A DNA stretch of 64,000 nt from an uncultured Polaribacter sp. (lineage in GTDB: Bacteria > Bacteroidota > Bacteroidia > Flavobacteriales > Flavobacteriaceae). Positions 37,623 to 46,064 of the stretch are shown here, in pieces; position 1 is the first letter of the stretch, and each line of letters opens with the position of its first letter. Under the pieces are notes generated by a model. It had not been told where the DNA came from. It ran no database searches and saw only the letters and a list, made by a program, of their open reading frames with translations. The position numbers and the translations under genes are program-made. The DNA is taken from contig NZ_CANMBY010000002.1 in assembly GCF_947496195.1 (NCBI RefSeq), positions 620,001-684,000 on the forward strand, written 5' to 3'.

Positions 37623-38507
37623 ATGGCAAAAGCAACCAAGAAACAAGCTTTAGGTAGAGGATTATCTGCATTGTTAAAAGAAACCCCCAACATTAACTCT
37701 GCAACAGATAAAAATGCAGATAAATTGGTAGGCAACATCATTGAAATAGAATTAGATTTAATTGAAGTAAACCCTTATCAACCAAGAACATATTTTGATG
37801 AAGAAGCTTTAAGAGAGCTAGCTAGTTCTATTAAAGAGTTAGGAGTAATACAACCTATTACTGTTCGTAAATTAGAAGGCAATACATTTCAATTAGTTTC
37901 AGGTGAACGAAGATTTAGAGCCTCAAAATTAATAGGCAATAAAACAGTACCTGCATATATTAGAATTGCAAACGACCAAGAAATGCTAGAAATGGCATTG
38001 GTTGAAAACATACAACGTAAAAACTTAGATCCTATAGAGGTTGCGCTTTCTTATCAACGTTTAATTGATGAAATCAATTTAACTCAAGAAGAGTTAAGCA
38101 CAAGAGTTGGTAAAAAAAGATCTACAGTAACTAATTATTTACGATTATTAAAATTAGATCCAATCTTACAAACAGGAATGCGCGATGGTTTTATTTCTAT
38201 GGGTCATGGACGAGCAATGATTAATGTAGAAAATACAGAAGATCAACTCGCTATTTATGAGAAGATTTTACGAGAAAAACTATCTGTAAGACAAACAGAA
38301 GATTTAGTTAAAACCTTTAAAAATGGTTCAATAGCCAAACCAAAAAAGAAAGCACAACCTAGCTTTGTAAAAAATAACATTAAAGAATTTAGTAACTTCT
38401 TTGGACATAAAATAGAAATTACTTCTAATGCAAAAGGAAAAGGAAAAATTACAATTCCTTTTCATTCTGAAGAAGATTTTAATAGAATTAAAAACTTATT
38501 AAAATAA
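37623..38507 (+). CDS. parB: Chromosome partitioning protein ParB
   Basis: CTP-dependent DNA clamp that loads at parS and spreads around the origin. It has 294 residues: a ParA-interacting basic N-terminus (ALGRGLSALL), the N-domain with PYQPR near 49 and the CTP-binding GERRFRAS near 97, an HTH parS-binding domain with LSTRVGKKRSTVTNYLRLL near 158, and a C-terminal dimerisation domain. No canonical parS (GTTTCACGTGAAAC type) was found in this window, so origin proximity cannot be claimed. Confidence 0.97.
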   Translation: MAKATKKQALGRGLSALLKETPNINSATDKNADKLVGNIIEIELDLIEVNPYQPRTYFDEEALRELASSIKELGVIQPITVRKLEGNTFQLVSGERRFRASKLIGNKTVPAYIRIANDQEMLEMALVENIQRKNLDPIEVALSYQRLIDEINLTQEELSTRVGKKRSTVTNYLRLLKLDPILQTGMRDGFISMGHGRAMINVENTEDQLAIYEKILREKLSVRQTEDLVKTFKNGSIAKPKKKAQPSFVKNNIKEFSNFFGHKIEITSNAKGKGKITIPFHSEEDFNRIKNLLK

Positions 38508-39119
38508 GTGTTTTTAAAAAACTTCATATTTGTTTTTTTCCTTGCATTATTTTCTGCAAGTATTTCTGCTCAAAACGATTCTATTATAAAACCAATAGAA
38601 CTCTCTAAAAAAGAATTACGAAAACAAAAAAAGTTAAAAAAGCAAAGTATACAAGGTACTTACAGCCCTTTATCTCCTTCTAAAGCAGCATTTTATTCTG
38701 CTATTTTCCCTGGGGCTGGTCAAATTTATAACAAGAAATACTGGAAAGCTCCTGTTGTTTGGGGAGCTTTAGCTATACCTGCTTATTATTATCAAATTAA
38801 TAATAGTGATTATAAACGTTTTAGAAATGCTTATAGATTACGAAAAAATGGTTTGGTAGACGAATTTACAGTAAATGGGCAACAAATTGTATCAACAGAA
38901 ACTTTAGAAACAGCTCAAGAACAATTAAGAGAAAACCGAGATTTCTCATTGCTTTCTGGCATTATTCTATATATTTTACAAATTGTTGAAGCCAGTGTTA
39001 ATGCGCATTTAATGCAGTTTAACACAGACGATAGTTTAACTATAAAACCTACAATTATTCAAGATCCAATTCGTGTAGATGCACCAGTTGTAGGCCTAAA
39101 TTTTAAAATTAGATTTTAG
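38508..39119 (+). CDS. DUF5683 membrane protein
   Basis: Protein of 203 residues from a GTG directly after the parB stop. A signal or anchor segment (about 1-22, ending SISAQ) is followed by a Lys-rich linker and the DUF5683 core with AAFYSAIFPGAGQIYNKKYW near residue 63 and two hydrophobic segments. It is conserved beside parB in flavobacteria; its function is unknown. The GPGAGQxYNxxYWKAP-type motif resembles TM2-domain proteins. dapB starts at the next base. Confidence 0.85.
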   Translation: MFLKNFIFVFFLALFSASISAQNDSIIKPIELSKKELRKQKKLKKQSIQGTYSPLSPSKAAFYSAIFPGAGQIYNKKYWKAPVVWGALAIPAYYYQINNSDYKRFRNAYRLRKNGLVDEFTVNGQQIVSTETLETAQEQLRENRDFSLLSGIILYILQIVEASVNAHLMQFNTDDSLTIKPTIIQDPIRVDAPVVGLNFKIRF

Positions 39120-39821
39120 ATGAAAATAGCATTGTTAGGTTATGGAAGAATGGGGCAAGAAATTGAAAAAATTGCAACATCTAGAGGACATGAAATAGTA
39201 ATTAAAAAAGATGCAGGAGATTCTATAGACATTACAAAAGCAGATGTTGCTATAGATTTTAGTATACCTACTTCAGCTTTTGAAAATATAAGTAATTGTT
39301 TGGAAAACAATGTTCCTGTAATTTCTGGCACAACAGGTTGGTTAGAAAAATATGCTGAAGCTGTTAACCTTTGTAAAGAAAAAAAGGGAGCTTTTATTTA
39401 TGCATCAAACTTTAGTGTTGGCGTAAACATTTTTTTTGAACTAAATAAACAATTGGCTAAAATGATGAGTAATTTAGAAGATTACACTATTTCTATGGAA
39501 GAAATTCATCATACAAAAAAATTAGATGCACCAAGTGGAACAGCAATTACTTTAGCAGAAGGTATTATAGAAAATACCTCAAAAGAAAACTGGAAACTTG
39601 GAACAGAAATTAGTGAAACAAATATTCCTATTGAAGCCAAAAGAATTCCAGATGTTCCTGGCACTCATACTGTTTGGTACTCATCTGAAGTAGATACAAT
39701 AGAAATTAAACATACAGCCCACAATAGAAAAGGTTTTGCATTAGGTGCTGTAATTGCTGCAGAATGGATTATTGGAAAAACTGGAGTATTTACTATGAAA
39801 GATGTGTTAAACATCTCTTAA
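39120..39821 (+). CDS. dapB: 4-hydroxy-tetrahydrodipicolinate reductase
   Basis: NAD(P)H-dependent step of lysine and meso-diaminopimelate synthesis. It has 233 residues, shorter than the 270 of E. coli but usual for Bacteroidota. The cofactor motif GYGRMGQ is at residues 7-13. SGTTGW near residue 68, and the catalytic block EEIHHTKKLDAPSGTA near 128-143, with the active His and Lys, are present. It starts immediately after the DUF5683 stop. No terminator follows; 79 bases separate it from lepB. Confidence 0.96.
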   Translation: MKIALLGYGRMGQEIEKIATSRGHEIVIKKDAGDSIDITKADVAIDFSIPTSAFENISNCLENNVPVISGTTGWLEKYAEAVNLCKEKKGAFIYASNFSVGVNIFFELNKQLAKMMSNLEDYTISMEEIHHTKKLDAPSGTAITLAEGIIENTSKENWKLGTEISETNIPIEAKRIPDVPGTHTVWYSSEVDTIEIKHTAHNRKGFALGAVIAAEWIIGKTGVFTMKDVLNIS

Positions 39822-39900
39822 AAACTGTAACTTTTTTGCTATTTTGCGCCTTATAAAACATTACAATTCGGCTCTTAACTAAGAGTTTAAAAAATATATT

Positions 39901-41634
39901 ATGACGTTTACACAATGGTTCATTTTCTTTTTAGTGGTTCAAATCATACACTTTTTAGGAACATGGAAATTATATGTTAAAGCAGGTAGAAAATCTTGGG
40001 AAGCTGCTGTACCAATTTATAATGGAGTAGTTTTAATGCAAATAATTAATCGCCCTAAATGGTGGATTATTTTGTTATTTATACCTGTAGTAAACTTATT
40101 AATGTTTCCAGTAATCTGGATAGAAACCATAAGGACTTTTGGCTTTTACAAAAAGTTAGATTCGTTGTTAGTCATCATCACTTTAGGATTGTATATTTTT
40201 TATATTAATTATGCTACTGATGCACAATACAATAAAGAAAGAAGTTTAAAACCACGTTCTGAATTAGGTGAATGGGTAAGTTCTATAACCTTTGCAATTA
40301 TTGCAGCAACGTTAGTGCATACCTATTTTATGCAACCATTTACAATACCAACATCATCTTTAGAGAAATCTTTGTTAGTGGGTGATTATCTTTTTGTAAG
40401 CAAATTTCATTATGGAGCAAGAGTACCAAGTACTGTAGTTGCAGCACCAATGGTACATGATACAATTCCTGCAATTCCTGTGCCTTTTATGGGCTTTAAT
40501 ATTACACCATCATTTGTTTCTTATACTAAAAAACCTCAATTGCCTTATATGCGATTACCAGGTTTACAAAAGATTAAGAATAATGATATTGTTTGTTTTA
40601 ATTGGCCTGCAGATTCTTTAGCTACAATGTGGGGTGATAATTCTGGGAAATTTACATACAAACCTGTTGATAAAAAGACCAACTATGTAAAACGTTGTGT
40701 TGGTATTGCTGGAGATACGTTAGAAATGAAAGATGGTTATTTTTACATTAATGGTAAAAAGAACGAATTACCATACAGAGCTAAACTTCAGTTTTTTTAT
40801 ACTTATGAATCTAAAAAACCTATAGATAGAAATACATTTCCTAAATTTTTGTTAGAAAAAGAAAGGACCTATGTATATAAAATTTTAACAGAATACTGGA
40901 ATAACCCTAAAGTACAAGATGCTATTAAAAAGAATGGTAGTTTAACAAAAATAGGACAAGATTCTTTATATACTGAAGTTGCTGGAGGAATAAATCCTGA
41001 TTTTGCTGCAAGATTAAAAATGGTTAATGTAGACAATAAAGTAAATATTAATTTAACTGATGAAGAAGTAGCAAGATTAAAAGAAAGTTCATTAACAGTG
41101 TCTGTGAAAAAGATAAATCATGATGCAGATGTTGCTATTTTTCCTCATGTAAAAGAGTTAGGTTGGAGCCAAGATAATTTTGGCCCAATTTATATACCTA
41201 AAGCTGGTACTACAGTAGATTTGAATGCTGAAACCATTCCTTTTTATGAGCAAATCATAAAAAATTATGAAAACAACGATTTGGTTATTAATGGTGATGA
41301 TATCTTTATAAATGGCCAAAAAGCAAATTCTTATACTTTTAAACAAGATTATTTTTGGTTAGTTGGAGACAACAGACACAACTCTTTAGATGCAAGATAT
41401 TGGGGCTATGTACCTTTTGACCATGTTTTAGGTAAACCTGTGATGATTTGGTTTAGTTGGGATGCAAATGCTACTGGTTTTGCTAATAAAATAAAATCTA
41501 TAAGATGGGATAGAATGTTTACGACAGTTGGTGGAGATGGAGAACCTGTATCTTACAGATATTTTGTTTTTGCTTTAATAGCATTATATATTGGTTGGAG
41601 TTTCTTTAAAAAGAAAAAAGCTACAAAAAAATAA
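39901..41634 (+). CDS. lepB: Signal peptidase I, enlarged Bacteroidota form
   Basis: Membrane serine protease that removes Sec and Tat signal peptides. At 577 residues it is far larger than the 320 of E. coli. Three hydrophobic segments in residues about 5-110 form an extra N-terminal membrane part, followed by a membrane helix and the catalytic domain. Catalytic S153 lies in PTSSLEKSLLVGD, the general-base K264 in YVKRCVGIAGD, and box E is GDNRHNSLDARYWGYV from 489. About 200 residues separate the Lys box from box E, a large insertion. A final membrane helix lies near the C-terminus. It is followed 3 bases later by wbqC. Confidence 0.95.
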   Translation: MTFTQWFIFFLVVQIIHFLGTWKLYVKAGRKSWEAAVPIYNGVVLMQIINRPKWWIILLFIPVVNLLMFPVIWIETIRTFGFYKKLDSLLVIITLGLYIFYINYATDAQYNKERSLKPRSELGEWVSSITFAIIAATLVHTYFMQPFTIPTSSLEKSLLVGDYLFVSKFHYGARVPSTVVAAPMVHDTIPAIPVPFMGFNITPSFVSYTKKPQLPYMRLPGLQKIKNNDIVCFNWPADSLATMWGDNSGKFTYKPVDKKTNYVKRCVGIAGDTLEMKDGYFYINGKKNELPYRAKLQFFYTYESKKPIDRNTFPKFLLEKERTYVYKILTEYWNNPKVQDAIKKNGSLTKIGQDSLYTEVAGGINPDFAARLKMVNVDNKVNINLTDEEVARLKESSLTVSVKKINHDADVAIFPHVKELGWSQDNFGPIYIPKAGTTVDLNAETIPFYEQIIKNYENNDLVINGDDIFINGQKANSYTFKQDYFWLVGDNRHNSLDARYWGYVPFDHVLGKPVMIWFSWDANATGFANKIKSIRWDRMFTTVGGDGEPVSYRYFVFALIALYIGWSFFKKKKATKK

Positions 41635-41637
41635 AAA

Positions 41638-42234
41638 GTGAGTTTATTTATTCCTACATATTTTTCGCCAATTTCTCAATATTCAGAGATTTATAAAGCT
41701 GATAAAATAGTTTTTGAAACGCAAGATAATTATCAAAAACAAAGCTATAGAAATAGATGCTACATTTATAATGGCAGTGGAAAACAGTTATTGAGTGTCC
41801 CTGTAAAACATAAAGTTACTACAGGTAGAAAAAAGACAATAGATACCTTAATAGAAAACGATTTTCCTTGGCAAGACCAACATTTTAAATCACTACAAAC
41901 TGCTTATAGAGTATCACCTTATTTCGAATTTTTTGAAGATGATATAGCTCCTATTTTTCATAAGAAATATAAATTTTTATTAGATTTAAATATTGATACT
42001 TTTCTTTTTGTTGCAAATGCTTTACAGGTTTCTACAGAATTCTTAAAAACTGAAGAATATCATATAAATTCTACAGAAAAAGATTGTAGAATGTTGGCAG
42101 AAAGAAAACATCAACCAGAAAAATTAGTAGAAACCTACGTACAAATGTTTGATGATAAACATGGATTTATACCTAACCTATCTATTTTAGATTTACTTTT
42201 TATGGAAGGCCCTAATGCAATTAGCTATTTTTAA
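41638..42234 (+). CDS. WbqC family protein
   Basis: Protein of 198 residues from a GTG 3 bases after lepB. It contains the WbqC-family pattern: an early FIPTYFSPISQYSE with a conserved aromatic/His region, QSYRNRCYI near 38, and the PWQDQHFKSLQTAYRVSPYFEFF segment near 78 (quoted in part). The family occurs in polysaccharide loci elsewhere and is suspected to act in sugar-nucleotide or glycan modification, but no activity is proven. Its position after lepB is a stable flavobacterial order rather than a glycan cluster. Confidence 0.85.
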   Translation: MSLFIPTYFSPISQYSEIYKADKIVFETQDNYQKQSYRNRCYIYNGSGKQLLSVPVKHKVTTGRKKTIDTLIENDFPWQDQHFKSLQTAYRVSPYFEFFEDDIAPIFHKKYKFLLDLNIDTFLFVANALQVSTEFLKTEEYHINSTEKDCRMLAERKHQPEKLVETYVQMFDDKHGFIPNLSILDLLFMEGPNAISYF

Positions 42235-42283
42235 TTTAAAAAAGCTGTATCTTTAAAAAAGTAAAACTATTTGACTTTTAATA

Positions 42284-42868
42284 TTGAATATCCTCCAAAA
42301 TTTTATTAAAAACATTGCTGATATAGATGATGTTTCTTCACAAAAACTTGTTGATCTAGCTACTATTGTCAATTTTAAAAAAAATGATGTTGTTGTTAGA
42401 GCTGGAGACTTACAAAGTAATTTTTACATACTTAGAAGTGGTATTATGAAATCTTATTATTTTGATAAAAATGGTAAAAGTCATATAAGAAATTTCTTTA
42501 CAGCTATGTCAACAACTGGTGATATAGGAGCTCTGTTAACAAAAAAACCAGCAAAATTATTTTACGATTGTTTTACAGATTGTGAACTTTATGCAATTAA
42601 TTATAAGGAGTTTATGGATATGGTTGATAAAGATCATGAATTCTGTAAAATGTTTTCTAAAATGCTATCTAAAATTGTACTTATTTTTGAATCTAAGATT
42701 TATGATTTATCAGTTTTAAATGCAACTGAACGTTACTTAAAACTTAGGCAAGAACTACCTGATTTAGAAAAACTAGTTCCACAATATCATATCGCTTCTT
42801 ATTTAAATATTACTCCAACACAACTTAGTAGAATACGTAAGGATATTGTTTTAAAGAATATATCATAA
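42284..42868 (+). CDS. Crp/Fnr-family transcription regulator
   Basis: Protein of 194 residues from a TTG start. A cyclic-nucleotide-binding-like beta barrel covers about 1-115 (VVVRAGDLQSNFYILRSGIM) and a winged helix-turn-helix the last 60, with HIASYLNITPTQLSRIRKDI near the C-terminus. The barrel lacks the Arg/Ser phosphate cassette needed for cAMP (here TTGDIGALL), so another ligand or none is likely; there is no Cys cluster for Fe-S. A 16-base perfect palindrome lies 28 bases after its stop. Target genes are unknown. Confidence 0.87.
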   Translation: MNILQNFIKNIADIDDVSSQKLVDLATIVNFKKNDVVVRAGDLQSNFYILRSGIMKSYYFDKNGKSHIRNFFTAMSTTGDIGALLTKKPAKLFYDCFTDCELYAINYKEFMDMVDKDHEFCKMFSKMLSKIVLIFESKIYDLSVLNATERYLKLRQELPDLEKLVPQYHIASYLNITPTQLSRIRKDIVLKNIS

Positions 42869-42895
42869 ATTAAAATATTCTTAATTTTTCAATTT

Positions 42896-42911
42896 ATTTA
42901 CATATGTAAAT
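42896..42911. promoter_or_regulatory. 16-base perfect palindrome, possible operator
   Basis: ATTTACATATGTAAAT is fully symmetric and lies between the Crp/Fnr gene and the DUF6122 gene. Its size suits a homodimeric regulator. Binding by the neighbouring Crp/Fnr protein is only a suggestion. Confidence 0.4.
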
Positions 42912-42980
42912 GGACTTTACTTGAAATTATATTAATTTTAAAGTAAATAATGATATATTCCCCCAATTTCATTTATTCAA

Positions 42981-43011
42981 AAAAAGACTTATTTTTACGA
43001 TAAGTCTTTTT
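42981..43011 (+). terminator. Hairpin directly abutting the DUF6122 start codon
   Basis: AAAAAGACTTAT (42981-42992) pairs with ATAAGTCTTTTT (43000-43011) around a 7-base loop. The T-run reaches 43013 and the next three bases are the ATG of the small membrane protein. It is a good two-way terminator shape, preceded by a CCCCC run at 42960-42964. If it works, readthrough controls the downstream gene. Confidence 0.75.
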
Positions 43012-43013
43012 TT

Positions 43014-43319
43014 ATGCTCAAATTTAGTATACATTATTCCTTACATTTTATTTTTCCATTATTAATTTCTTTAGTTTTTTTTAATTCTAAATGGAAAAAA
43101 GTTTATTTAATTTTTTTATTATCAATGTTAGTAGATTTAGATCATTTATTGGCAAATCCTATTTTTCAAGAAAATAGATGTAGCATCAATTTTCATCCAT
43201 TTCATTCTTATATAGCTATAGGTATTTACTTTGTAGGATTATTTTTTAGTAAAACTAGAATTTTAGCTATAGCCTTACTTTTTCATATGCTTACAGACTT
43301 AATTGACTGTTATTTATAA
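43014..43319 (+). CDS. DUF6122 small membrane protein
   Basis: Protein of 101 residues that is mostly hydrophobic: segments near 8-23, 28-42, 65-80 and 82-98. Conserved polar signatures sit between them: MLVDLDHLLANPIF near 37-50, CSINFHPFHSY near 55-65 and HMLTDLIDC near the end. Asp/His placement resembles metal-dependent membrane hydrolases of the YdjM/LexA-type DUF457 group, which is only a resemblance. The ATG follows a terminator-like hairpin without a gap, and the last 10 bases overlap the convergent flippase gene. Confidence 0.8.
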   Translation: MLKFSIHYSLHFIFPLLISLVFFNSKWKKVYLIFLLSMLVDLDHLLANPIFQENRCSINFHPFHSYIAIGIYFVGLFFSKTRILAIALLFHMLTDLIDCYL

Positions 43320-44797
43320 AAACGTTGTGTAAGATTTTTTATTTCTGGTGATATATTCAGTTTTATTACCAAGAATAAATAAATAGGTATAATTAACAAA
43401 CTCTTTAACACTATATTAATAGCAGGGTCTATTGGAAGTTTAAAAAAGTATACATCTGTAATTGGAAAATCCCAAAAATTAAACCCTAAATACAAACCCA
43501 TAATGATGAGAAACATTTTTAATGTTTTATCTGTAAAAGGTGTTATTAAGAATTTTTTCTTCACAAAATATAATTTAAAAGTATTTGCAAAAAAGATAAC
43601 TATTAGGGTTGCTAATGCAAGACCATCTGTTCCTAAATCTAATTCGTAATAAAATAGTTTATTTAAAAAATAAACAGAAAAAGCCATAGTTAAACTTATA
43701 GGCAATGTTATTTTATAAAATCTAGAGTTATTAATTATTGCTCCATTATTTCCTAAAAAACCATTATACATTTTTAGAAAAGAAATCATAAAAACCACAA
43801 GCTCTCCACCTGCATAACTTTCTGGTAATAAATTAAATAATTGATGAACATTTGCATTTATCAAGACAAAAAAGAAACCACTAATCAATAATAAATTAAT
43901 AGAACTTTTCTTGTAAAGAGACCCAACTTCATGCAAGTTATCTTCATTTAAAGTCTTAGAAGTTAAAGGTTGTAAAATGTTTAGCATAGCTCTACTTGGA
44001 GCTTCAATAAAAGAACCTATAAATACAGCAACAGAATAATAAGCTGCTTTACTTATTTCTTCTTTACCAGGTATCATAAATTTATCTATATCTAAAATAA
44101 TAGCACCAGCACTACCTGCTAAAATGATATAAAAAGAATATCTAATAATCTCATTAAAATTTTCTGGTAAAGAAAAGGTAAGCTTTGGAAAATACAAACG
44201 AAAAGCATAAATCATCATTACAAACATTCTTAAAAAATAGAATCCTGTTAGATAATAAATAAATTCTGGTTTAGTAATCCATCCAAAATAAACTGCAAAA
44301 AGTAGTAACATAACTACTACTCTATTCCATAATTCTTTTAAAATATTACCAAAAACTGAATGCAACTGTACCTTGGCCCAAGCATAAAAAACCTCAAAAT
44401 AGGCACAAGTAAAAGCTACTAAATAGATAACAAATGTGTATTCTTTTATAATTGGGTTTTCTACAGACAAATAATTACTTAGTTGCTCGTAAAATTCAAC
44501 TCCTAAGAAACCTAATGGTATTGCAATTAAAAGTGGCAAAAAAAGTACTGAAGACAAAAACTTATCTTGTTCTTTCTTTGTAAAATAGCTCGAAAAAAAT
44601 TTAATAATTGTATGGTTTATTCCAAATGCTATTAAAGGCATCAATAAATTAGAGGTGGCTAATAAAAAAGTAACTAGACCATAATAGGTGTCTTCTAAAA
44701 ATCGAGTATATAAAAACAATGTATTGATACCCCCAACCAAAAAACCTAAATAGATAAATATGGTATTTTTAAAAGACTGCTTTAATACAATTCCCAT
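43310..44797 (-). CDS. Oligosaccharide/lipopolysaccharide flippase (MATE-like, polysaccharide biosynthesis protein)
   Basis: Integral membrane protein of 495 residues with about 12-14 helices, of the Wzx/PST family that moves lipid-linked glycans across the inner membrane. The N-terminus GIVLKQSFKNTIFIYLGFLV is typical, and KFMIPGKEEISKAAYYSVAVF in the middle carries the conserved flippase pattern (quoted partly). It ends the three-gene minus-strand unit with two glycosyltransferases, starting one base after the GT stop, so it probably exports a glycan those enzymes help build. Which glycan is unknown. Confidence 0.88.
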   Translation of the reverse strand: MGIVLKQSFKNTIFIYLGFLVGGINTLFLYTRFLEDTYYGLVTFLLATSNLLMPLIAFGINHTIIKFFSSYFTKKEQDKFLSSVLFLPLLIAIPLGFLGVEFYEQLSNYLSVENPIIKEYTFVIYLVAFTCAYFEVFYAWAKVQLHSVFGNILKELWNRVVVMLLLFAVYFGWITKPEFIYYLTGFYFLRMFVMMIYAFRLYFPKLTFSLPENFNEIIRYSFYIILAGSAGAIILDIDKFMIPGKEEISKAAYYSVAVFIGSFIEAPSRAMLNILQPLTSKTLNEDNLHEVGSLYKKSSINLLLISGFFFVLINANVHQLFNLLPESYAGGELVVFMISFLKMYNGFLGNNGAIINNSRFYKITLPISLTMAFSVYFLNKLFYYELDLGTDGLALATLIVIFFANTFKLYFVKKKFLITPFTDKTLKMFLIIMGLYLGFNFWDFPITDVYFFKLPIDPAINIVLKSLLIIPIYLFLVIKLNISPEIKNLTQRFYK

Positions 44798-44798
44798 A

Positions 44799-46064
44799 TT
44801 ACGAATTTAGACTTTTTAATAATTCTGATAACTGTTTCGTTAAATTTTTTCGATGATATTGCTCTATGTTTTTAGCATCAACTTTTAAATTTCCTTTTTT
44901 AAAACTGTTATATAAACGTAAAACTTCATTTGATAATAATAGTTCATCTGTATAACTAAAAACTTTACCTGTATTTGTATTACTTAAAATTTCTGATAAA
45001 TCTCCTTTTGATGAACTTATTGCTAAAATGGGTCTACTGGCTGTTAAGTATTCAAATAATTTTCCTGTTAAAATACCTTCAGATTTTTCAATATTCGGAA
45101 TTAACAATAGAAGTACTTGTGCTTTTTTCTGATATTCAATGGCTTTTTGATGAGACACATATCCTTCAAAAACCGTATTACTTTCTATAGTATTAGATTT
45201 AATTTCTTTTTTTACTTCATCAGAAATATCACCAATAAATTTTAATTGTAAGTCATTTTTAAAGTCAGCATTTTTATCGCACAAATCTTTTAGTACTTTA
45301 AAAAATAAAGTTGGATTACTTTGTTTTGGTAATAAACCAATATAAGAAATCGTAAATTTTTTATCTAAAGTAATTTCCTCATTCTCTATTACTTCATTAT
45401 CAAATCCGTTTGTTATGACTTCTACTCTGCTTGCTTTTTTTTGAAATTCTTTTTGTAAAAATTTACTTACAGTTAAAATACAATCTGCATTTTTAAAAAC
45501 AGTATTTTCTAATTTTAGATTCTTCTTTTTAGCAAAAGATAACTGTTTAAATTCTTTTTGATAATACAAATCTGACCATGGATCTCTAAAATCTGCAATC
45601 CATTTTATATTATATTTTATTTTAAGTTTTAGTGCAATTAAATGCATACTATGAGGAGGACCAGTACTAATAATTGCATCTATATTATTCTTTTTTAAAT
45701 AGTTACTTAAATAATTAACAGAGTTTTTTACCCAAAATATTTTTGGATCAGGAACAAAAAAGTTACCTCTTATAAATGATAAAAAACCACTATTTGTACT
45801 ATTAGAAATATCTTTTTTTTGTTTTGATTTACCTTTCCAAAACAGTAAATCAGTAGGCTCCCAAATTGGTTGTTTTAATACTTTTGTTCCTTCAGGAATT
45901 TCTCTTAGTAAAGTATTGTCTGTTTTTGGATAATTTGCATTATCAACAGTATAAACAATTGGTTCTATATTAAATTCTTGTAAATATTTTACAAATTTTA
46001 ACCAACGTTGAACGCCAGAACCACCTGCAGGAGGCCAATAATATGTTATGATTAATACTTTCAA
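44799..46064 (-). CDS. Family 4-type glycosyltransferase (middle gene of the unit)
   Basis: GT-B enzyme of 421 residues, retaining type. The N-terminal domain starts MKVLIITYYWPPAGGSGVQR with the glycine-rich acceptor loop; the C-terminal nucleotide-sugar domain has ISYIGLLPKQSNP near 240 and the E-x7-E region SEGILTGKLFEYLTASRPIL near 330. No signal or membrane span. Its start overlaps the previous glycosyltransferase by 4 bases. Donor and acceptor sugars cannot be read from the sequence. Confidence 0.88.
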   Translation of the reverse strand: MKVLIITYYWPPAGGSGVQRWLKFVKYLQEFNIEPIVYTVDNANYPKTDNTLLREIPEGTKVLKQPIWEPTDLLFWKGKSKQKKDISNSTNSGFLSFIRGNFFVPDPKIFWVKNSVNYLSNYLKKNNIDAIISTGPPHSMHLIALKLKIKYNIKWIADFRDPWSDLYYQKEFKQLSFAKKKNLKLENTVFKNADCILTVSKFLQKEFQKKASRVEVITNGFDNEVIENEEITLDKKFTISYIGLLPKQSNPTLFFKVLKDLCDKNADFKNDLQLKFIGDISDEVKKEIKSNTIESNTVFEGYVSHQKAIEYQKKAQVLLLLIPNIEKSEGILTGKLFEYLTASRPILAISSSKGDLSEILSNTNTGKVFSYTDELLLSNEVLRLYNSFKKGNLKVDAKNIEQYHRKNLTKQLSELLKSLNS

